Positions 32,190-41,100 of a stretch of DNA of 64,000 nt are shown here, in pieces. The DNA comes from Hepsetus odoe (Eukaryota > Chordata > Actinopteri > Characiformes > Hepsetidae). The translations under genes were made by a program, and so were the position numbers. Position 1 is the first letter of the stretch; every line of letters begins with the position of its first letter. Under the pieces are notes generated by a model that did not search any database, had not been told where the DNA came from, and saw only the letters and a list, made by a program, of their open reading frames with translations. Location: NCBI GenBank assembly GCA_017165825.1, contig CM029386.1:2207823-2271822 (forward strand), in the 5' to 3' direction.

Positions 32190-35100
32190 CTGTAAAAGAA
32201 GAGTAAATACAACACTTCATACTGAAGATCAGACAGAAATACACAAACAAAATTTACATATTTACACATCCATCCATTTTCTGCCGCTTGTCCCAAACAG
32301 GGTCACGCTGGAGTCCAACCCAGCGCACACAGGGCGAAAGACAGGGGACGCACCCTGGACAGGTCGCCAGCCCAACGCAGGGAGGAGGGGATGGCACCTT
32401 GCTCAAGGGCACCTCAGGGCAACCTATTGAGAAGGGGTTCGAACCCCCAATCCTCCGATCACGGGGCCAACGCCCAAACCACTAGGCCACCATTGCCCTT
32501 CCATATTTACACAGTTCTAGTGTAAAACTGAAGAACATCACTGTGTTGTAAACCTGACCTGAGAGTCCCCAGTTTACAGTGTGAACTTTATATTTCAAGT
32601 CAAGTAGTAGTCAAGTAGGATTTTATTGTCATTTCAGCCATATACACAGTACACAGTGAAACGAAATAGCATTCCTCCAGGACCCTGGTGCTACACACAA
32701 GACAAGACACAACACAAGACACAAGACAACATAAGACACAACACGGGGCAACAAGTGCGGACAAGACAGACAAGACAGACAAGACAGACAACAACAGACG
32801 GCACGACAGACAGTACATTCATCCGTGGAAGGCTGCAGTGTTGTGGAACAAAGCAGCCCAGGCACATTATGGTGTAGCAGTGTGGTGGAGCGGTGTTACT
32901 GTATTTAAAGTGCAAGAGTGCAACACGAGATAAATAAATAAATACAGAATGAAAAGTGGAGGAAGTGGTGGGTGAAGTGGTGGGTTTAAGAGGTTTGTAT
33001 TATTGGTGGGTTTTTAAGAGTCCATGATATTGGTGGATCCAGAGTTCAACAGTCTGGTGGCCAGGGGGAAGAAACTATTTCCCATCCTGGAAGTGGAGGC
33101 CCGTATGCTGCGGAACCTTTTCCCGGATGGCAGGAGGGAGAAGAGAGTGTGGGAAGGGTGGGAGGGATCATTCACAATGCTGGTTGCTTTGTGGATGCAG
33201 CGAGCGGTGAAAATGTCTTGTACAGAGGGCAGAGAGACCCCGATGATCTTCTCAGCTGTTCTCACTACCCGTTGTAGGGACTTGCGGTCTAAGACGTTGC
33301 AATTCCCATACCAGGCAGTAATGCAGCCGCTCAGGATGCTCTCGATGGTTCCTCTATAGAAGATGGTGAGGATGGAAGGTGGGAGATGGGCTTTCCTCAG
33401 TCTGCGCAGGAAGTAGAGGCGCTGCTGGGCTTTCTTTGTGATGGAGCTGGTGTTGAGGGACCACGTGAGGTTGTCGGTGATGTGAACACCAAGAAACTTG
33501 GTGCTCTGGACCAACTCCACAGGTGAGGTGTTGATGATAAGTGGAGTGTGGTCCCGACGTGATCTCCTGAAGTCAACAACCATCTCTTTAGTCTTGTCGA
33601 CGTTCAGAGACAGGTTGTTGGTTCTGCACCAGTCCGTCAGCTCTTGTATCTCCTCTCTGTAAGCTGCCTCGTCTCCACCGCTGATCAGACCCACCACGGT
33701 TGTATCATCAGCGAATTTGATGATGTGGTTCGAGCTGTGCTTGGCTGCACAGTCGTGGGTCATCAGTGTGAACAGCAGTGGGCTGAGCACACAGCCCTGG
33801 GGGGCTCCTGTGCTCAGTGTGATGGTGTTGGAGGTGCTGCTACTGATCCTGACTGACTGGGGTCTCCCAGTCAGGAAGTCCAGGATCCAGTTACAGAGGG
33901 AGGTATTCAGGCCAAGCAGCCTCAGTTTCTCACTCAGGTGCTGAGGGATGATGGTGTTGAATGCTGAACTGTAGTCGATGAACAGCATTCTGACGTAACT
34001 GTCCTTTCTGTCAAGATGAGAAAGGGCCAGATGGAGGGTGGTGGAGATTGCATCGTCCGTTGAACGGTTGGGACGATACGCAAACTGCAGGGGGTCTAGT
34101 GAGGAGGGGATCTGGGACTTGATGTGCCTCATGACCAGCTTCTCGAAGCACTTCATGATGATGGGTGTGAGTGCGACGGGACGATAGTCGTTGAGGCAGG
34201 AGATGGATGGTTTCTTAGGCACTGGAATGATGCTGGTGGTCTTGAAGCACCTTGGAACAACAGTGGTGCTCAGAGAGGTGTTAAAGATGTCAGTGAGAAC
34301 AACTGCCAGCTGTTCTGCACATCCTCTGAGCACTCGACCTTGAATATTGTCTGGACCGGCAGCTTTCCGTGGGTTGACTCTGAGAAGAGATCTTCTCACC
34401 TCGGCTGTGGTCAGACTGAGAATCTGGTCGTTCGGAGGAGGGGTGGTCTTCCTCATTCTCGTGTAGTTCGCTGCATCAAACCGTGCGTAGAAGTGGTTCA
34501 GCGCATCTGGGAGGGAGGGGTCACCGTCACAGGCAGGTGGAGATGTCCTGTAGTTGGTGAGGGCCTGGATGCCCTGCCACATGCGCCGTGTGTCACCAGT
34601 GTTCTTGAAGTGGCCATGGATTCTCTCTGCGTGAGCTCGCTTCGCCGCTCTGATGGCCCGAGACAGGTTTGCCCTCGCTTTTCTTAGGGCGGCCTCGTCC
34701 CCTGACTTGAAGGCCTTGTCCCGGGTTCTTAGGAGTCTGCGCAGCTCCGCGGTCATCCATGGCTTTTGGTTGGGTCGTGTTATGATGAACTTGGAGACAG
34801 TAACAGTAACCGGGATAGCCGGTCGGCTAGCGTTAGCCTTTAGCTGAGCCCGGACCCCAGCACGCTTGCCGCGTTTCTGTTTCCTCTCACACCGCTTCCT
34901 ATGTCTTCTCAGTCGGCCAGGTTCAGCAGGCGATCTCGGGGACTGAAGGCCTGGTCTTCTCAGCACGCCGAACTCCCGTAGCGTTGTTCGGAGAGTCGCT
35001 GGAAGACTGAATCCGGGCTGATTCCTGAGCTCCAGCAGTGTTTGGCGGTTAAGTTTAAGAGCATTCACGGATGTGACGCTCATGTGCAAGTCTTACGGTG

Positions 35101-38100
35101 AAAAGTAGTTGGATGAAAGACTTTTTACAGACTTTAGCACCAAAGTTTGGACCCCGGAGCGGCCGCTGCGTGTTACCGCGCCGCCATCTTGGGTCACAAG
35201 AGATTTATCTTCAATGAAGAGACAGAATCCTCACCTGAGAGTCTCCAGTTTACAGTGTGAACTTTATATTTATCTTCAGTGATGAAGAGACAGAATCCTC
35301 ACCTGAGAGTCTCCAGTTTACAGTGTGAACTCTACAGTCCAGCAGAGAGCAGCTCCACTCCTGAATCCTGCAGGTCAGTGTTACTGAGGTCCAGATCTTG
35401 CAGGGAGTTTTCTGATTGTAGAGCTGTAACCAGCTTTATGATGGACTGTTTTGAAAGATTACAGCCAGCAAATCTATAGATGAAGAAGTACATTTTAATG
35501 AAATAAGAAAATGTTTTGCAGTCACTGGACATGTTTTATTTTGTGCTGTGCCATGTCTCACAACGACAAATAGTCACTTTCACAATTTCTTAACATAGTC
35601 ATGGGGCAGGATAAAGGACATAAGCACAGAGTATGAGACAGAAGAACACTATTTTATTTTTTTATGTAGACATTTTCATTATTTCATAGTAGCAATAAAT
35701 AACTTCAGCCTAATAATCTTTATAATAAACACTCACTGAGCCTTTCTATAGTTCCTGATTGCTGGGATGAGTCGTCTATAACCCTCCTCTGATGTGTTGA
35801 AGTTCTTCAGGTTAAACTCTTTCTTCTCATACTGGGAGTTCAGACGCATGTAGGTGATGATTGAGCACTGGACTGGAGAGAGCTGCTGTTTAGAATGCTG
35901 TTTAGAGAGACCCTGTAAACTTCCAAATCCACCATTATCCTGAAACTGAAACTGAATGTGTAGCCTCAGTAATTCAGTGAAGGTTTATATATTTCTAAGA
36001 ATGGAAATTTGTCTCTAATCATTTCTGCCTGCTGTGTGTTTCGTAACTCGCCTCTGTGATTCACAGTGTCTCTAGTGTCTTATACTCTCTGTTTCAGCCC
36101 TGTTTGTGTAGGGCTAATGAACTCTAGAATTCTTGTTTCTCTTATTGTCTATTATTCGGTTGGGAAACTGATCATAGATGTTGAAGATGGAGAAAAGGTC
36201 AGAATTTATTAACAAATATGAAGACAGACAAAAACATCATCACAGATCACAGAGCAACCGGTTATTCAGGCAGCAAGGGTGCACTGAATAAGAGTATCTA
36301 AAGAATTATCCTTCACTCTTTAATACATTCATGTGTGGAGTTTTACAAAGAAGCCTTCATTTGTAGCATTTGTTAGCAGTTAGCTATACTTGTGGGAGCT
36401 TTAGTGCTAGCATTAAGCTAAGAGATCTGAGCTCTCACTTCTCTTAAAGACAGTGAAAAATAGTTACTTTCATTTTACTTCATTTCTGTTGTAATTAAAT
36501 GAAAGTATATGAACTCTTTTTGTGTGTTAAGATTCTCTTTCTGTGTGTTAAATCCTGTTGTGCTCGGCTGCTCTGTGTTCTTGCTTCTTACAACACAGAC
36601 TTCAATTAACTTCATGGTTTGATCAGATGTTCTTCATCTTTAAAGAATCCACCAGAAATCCTATTCCTTATGTGTCTGTTTGTGACGCTGGGAATTACAG
36701 GATATGTTTTTGTCTGCACTTACCCAGATGAACAGTGTGTAGCATGTCAATACTGAAATGTAATTCTACCAGTTGTAGAAAACTGCTGCTACAATAAGAA
36801 GCCTAAGAAATAACATATGCATTAAAGTTATTGAGCATTTGAGGGTTTAAGATACTTTTTCTCAGCTTAGCTCTCTCAGTGTCAGTGCTGAGTATTTGAA
36901 GATGATGACACTGTGCATTCAAACCCTTCAAACACTGAGACTGTCTTCTTAAACAATGTTATACAAGAATGTTTTAAACAATCTGAAATACAAAATTATT
37001 GAAAATCACCTTTCAAGATGCAAGCTGTTAAGGCAGCTAACACAACAGCAAAAACTGAAATGCAGATGACGGCAATCTGCCCAGCATGAATAACAATTTC
37101 TGAAATACAAACCAGAAAAAACTGTAATAGCAGCCAAATAACAAGCATGTTTATTTGAGTTTATTAGCTGCTGATCAATTGTTGATGATACTGTGATCTG
37201 TTGTCAGAGTAAGGACCTTGAGGAGAACCTGGAGAGATTGAGATATGCTCTAGAGAGGAGAGGAATGAAGGTGAGTAGAACAAAGACAGAATAGATTAGT
37301 GCGAATGAAAGAGAGGAAAGTGGAGTGGTTAGGAAGCAGGGAGTAGAAATAGATGGAAGATGAAGATGGAGGAGTTTAAATACTTGGGATCAACAGTTCA
37401 GTGTAACGGCGAGTGTGGAAGAGAGGTGAAGAAGAGAGTGCAGGCTGGTTAGAATGGGTGGAGAAGGGTGGCTGGAGTGATTTGTGACAGACGCATACCA
37501 GCTAGAGTAAAAGGGAAGGTTTACAGGACAGTAGTGAGACCAGCTATGTTGTGTGGGTTGGAGACGGTGGCACTGACGAAAACAGGAGGCAGAGTTGATC
37601 TCAGAGTAAAAAGATGTTGAGATTTTCATTGGGTGTGACATGGATGGACAGGATTAGAAATTAGTATATTAGAGGAACAGCTCAGGTTAGACGTCTTGGA
37701 GACAAATGTCACATGTGGGGTGTTTTGGGCACGCTAGAGGGCACTCTCTGTCACAAGTGTTGTGTTTTGGGCACGCTAGAGGGCGCTCTGTTCTGACTGA
37801 GCACACCTGAGCCCCTGCAGGCAGGTGTGCATCATTGGGGCTCACTATTTAAGCCCCGATGAGTCAGAACAGAGCGCGGCTCATTAGGTAGGTTAAGCCT
37901 ATGCGTAACGGGTGGTTTTGGTATATGTAACTTGGTGTCTGTGACTTGGTATATGTAACTTAGTATATGCTACTTAGTATCTAGGGTTAGACTGCAGTTC
38001 CTCGGTTCTAGGGTTTCTTGTTTAGAACTGCAGTCCCCGTTCCTTGTTTTTGTAAGTGTGACTAATAAAAGTATGTTCCTAACTCCTGGCTCCGAGCTGA

Positions 38101-41100
38101 CGTCCCTCCGGTACCCCGCCACCGTTACAGAAATGAGCCGCCAGTACCTGGACGTCGCGAGCCACGAGGGCGAGCAGGAGCGCGTGTTGTGGGCGGCAGC
38201 GAATGCTGTTGAGCGGACGCTGCAGCTGATGAGGACCTGGGGGACAGAGATGACTTCTCTGGACCTCCGCGAGCATCTGGATGGTGAGGAGTGGGTGCGA
38301 CGGACGCCGGCGGCCATGGCTAGGGAGCTTGAGCGCCGTCTGAAGAAAACGATGTCGCTGCTCCCACTCGATATCATCCCGGACCCAGAGCTTCGCATGG
38401 ATCGGTTCGCGCTTTGTCTCCGGATGCTGATCTCCATGGCTACAAGGGCACAGCGCTATCTCAACACGCTGGGCCGCGTGTTTTTTTCCGCACGCGACAG
38501 GGAAGGCGGGGCTTCGTTGACGGCTGGCGTTACGCAACGCGGAAGCACGACGTCAACCACGCCGCAAACGGCTCAACGCGGAAGCACGGCGCCAACCACG
38601 CCACAAGCAGCTCAACGCGGAAGCACGGCGCCAACCACGCCGCAAGCAGCTCAACGCGGAAGCACGGCGCCAACCATGTCGCAAGCAGCTCAACGCGGAA
38701 GCACGAAGCCAACCGCGCCGCACGCGGTTCAACGCAGAGACTCAGCGCCGAGAGCGCAGCTGATAGCGGGAACACGGCCAGCGCGATTCACAACAAGAGG
38801 TTGGTAGCAAACGCACCTTGCCTTGTTCAACGCGACTGCACGGCGTTAACCGCGCCGCAACGCAACTGCACGGCGTTCACCGCGCTGCAATGCGACTGCA
38901 TGGCGTTCACAGCGCCGCAATGCGACTGCACGGCGTTCACCGCGCCGCAACGAGACTGCACGGCGTTCACCGCGCCACAACGCGGAAGCACGGCGTTCAC
39001 CGCCCCGCAACGCGAAAGCATGGCGTTCACTGCGCCGCAACGCGACTGCAAGGCGTTCACCGCGCCGCAACGCGACAGCACGGCGTCCACTGCGCCACAA
39101 CGCGACAGCACGGCGTCCACCGAGAGGAATGCAAAGAAGGCCGCTCGCAACAACAGAAGCGAGGCAGTGACAAAGAAGGCAGTTCCTGACATAGAGAGTA
39201 GGAGGATGGTGGAGACCAAGTCTCCAGGAGACCGGGGAGGTCGACCAAGAAAGCCCTTCACAGCAAGGAAAGCGGCATCAAGAAGTCAACCCCCAAACCC
39301 AGCACCACTAAGCCATCTGCTACACAGAAAGCAGAGAAGGAGCAGCTCCAGGTTAGTGGGAAGTCTAGAAGGAAAGTTCGGGTGCAAAGGAGAATTGAAC
39401 ATGAGGCTGCGGTAACCATTCAGGCACAGGTGAGGAAGCAATTGAGCAGAAAATACTTCCTGAAGCTACTGTGGGCAGCCCGGACTGTTCAGCGATATTA
39501 CCGGGCTAATAAGATGATGAAGCAAGAAATGAAGTCTTTGAAGGAGAAAAGGAAGGCTGCTGTTGTTCTGCAAGCCGCATTCCGAGGGATGAAGACCAGA
39601 CAGGCTCTGAAACAGAAGCACCATGCTGCAACTATGATATAATGTGCTTACAGTGCTCACTATGCTCGGACACGATATTTATGCATCAAGTATGCTGCTA
39701 TTGCCATCCAGCTTAGGTATCGCTCCACACTTGAAGCCAGAAAGCAGAGGGAGGAATTCTTGAAATTGTGCTCTGCTGCAATGTTCTTGCAAGCCTGCTT
39801 CAGAGGTCAGAGGGTCAGAAGGGAGGTGAGCCTGCAACATCAGGCAGCTTCCCTGATTCAGGCTGCGTTCAGAAGACACCGGGAGGTAGTTAAGTACTGG
39901 GCCATAAGGGTGTCAGCCATCATCATTCAAAGACATTTTAGGTCCTACACTAAGGGTAAATTTGAACATGAGAGATTCCAGGTATTGAGAAGGTCAGTGA
40001 TATGCATCCAGGCAGCTTTTAGGGGTTTTTCTGTTCGAAAGAATGTTGCTGCAATGCACAAAGCTGCCACCATGATTCAGGCTGTAGTAAGAATGCACCA
40101 GCAAAGATTGGTTTTCAAGAAGCAGTGCTGGGCAGCAAGTGTTCTCCAGAGAAGGTTCAGAAGGTGGAGGCTTGGGAATCAACAAAAGCAGAGGTATCAG
40201 CTGTTCAGACATGCTGCAATTTGCTTGCAAAAGTCATTCAGAGGAAAGCAGGCAAGGGATCTGGCCAAACGGATCAGAGCTGCAAGGACAATCCAATCTC
40301 ACCTCAGAGATGAACAAGTCAGCTACATGAATGTTCAGATCACTGAACAGGAGGAGTTGGCAACAAAGCTCTACCAGCAGCGGATGGCGAAAGAAGCCTC
40401 GATGCCACAGATGAATGCTTCGGTCACGAATGAAGGGTTGAAACGCAAGGAAAGGATCACCTATCTGCTTCCTCAGCTGGGGAGGACCAAAGGACTCTTG
40501 TCCAGTTGCCAAAGGGAGATTGAAGCCATGGAAACAGAAAGAAAAGCCCTGGCTCAAGACAAGGGTGAGCTTCAAGGAAGGAGCGCGAAATTCAGAGAGG
40601 AGAGAGAGGTCTCTAGAATACAGTTCTAGAGCAAGCTGTGACGGCTGTCCAAAGAGAAAGGCTGGAAAGAACGGATGAACAGAGGGACCAAACTGTATGC
40701 CAGACAACGAGGACTCTGGCATACCAAGCTGACGTCCCTCCGGTACCCCGCCACCGTTTCAACAAAGTTAGAGAAACAAGGTTGCGTTGGTTAAAGGTCA
40801 GTTAATTTAGACCTTTAGATACTGATTCATGAGTGTATTTATTAAAGATAATTCAAACATAATGATACAGTGAAACTGTACATGCTCTTACCTCTAACTT
40901 CAACATGAAGATTTACTTTGTCATACCAGAACCCAGAAGACTCCAACAGCTCATCGCATCCTATCAAGTGCAGAACCAGATGTTGGTAAGATGTGGAAGG
41001 AAAAGAAGAACAGGCGCGTGATGATGTAATGCCATCTGATGATACACAAGAGCAGACTGGGACTGGGTTCCAGACTGAATACATGACAGTGTCACAAGTG

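Larger units (their letters stand above)
37707..40761 (+). mobile_element. LTR retroelement F (IQ-carrying, 3' truncated internally)
   Basis: 3055 bases flanked by exact ACAAA duplications (37702-37706, 40762-40766) in an RTE LINE. The 5' LTR is 37707-38129 (TGTCAC...GTTACA). At the other end only the last 35-40 bases of the 3' LTR remain (ccaccgtttca), fused directly to coiled-coil sequence near 40725. One deletion therefore removed the coiled-coil end, polypurine tract and most of the LTR after or during insertion. The interior holds the N-terminal domain, coding minisatellites and IQ repeats. Confidence 0.85.
37175..40795 (+). mobile_element. RTE-type LINE copy 3, split by element F
   Basis: Visible parts are 37175-37706 and 40762-40795. 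The first encodes the stretch after FADD (LEENLERLRYALERRGMKV, RVQAG*NGWRRVAGVICDR). It is cut at 'ggagacaaa' and resumes as 'acaaagttagagaaacaaggttgcg'. Confidence 0.7.

Noticed and set aside
38130..38165. Definite tRNA primer-binding site after the LTR
   Set aside because: No TGG-starting match to a tRNA end could be verified next to the LTR; kept as an open question only.
38831..39130. Regular 30-bp repeats resembling a CRISPR-type array
   Set aside because: Units are contiguous, without unique spacers, and encode a repeated peptide in a eukaryotic element.
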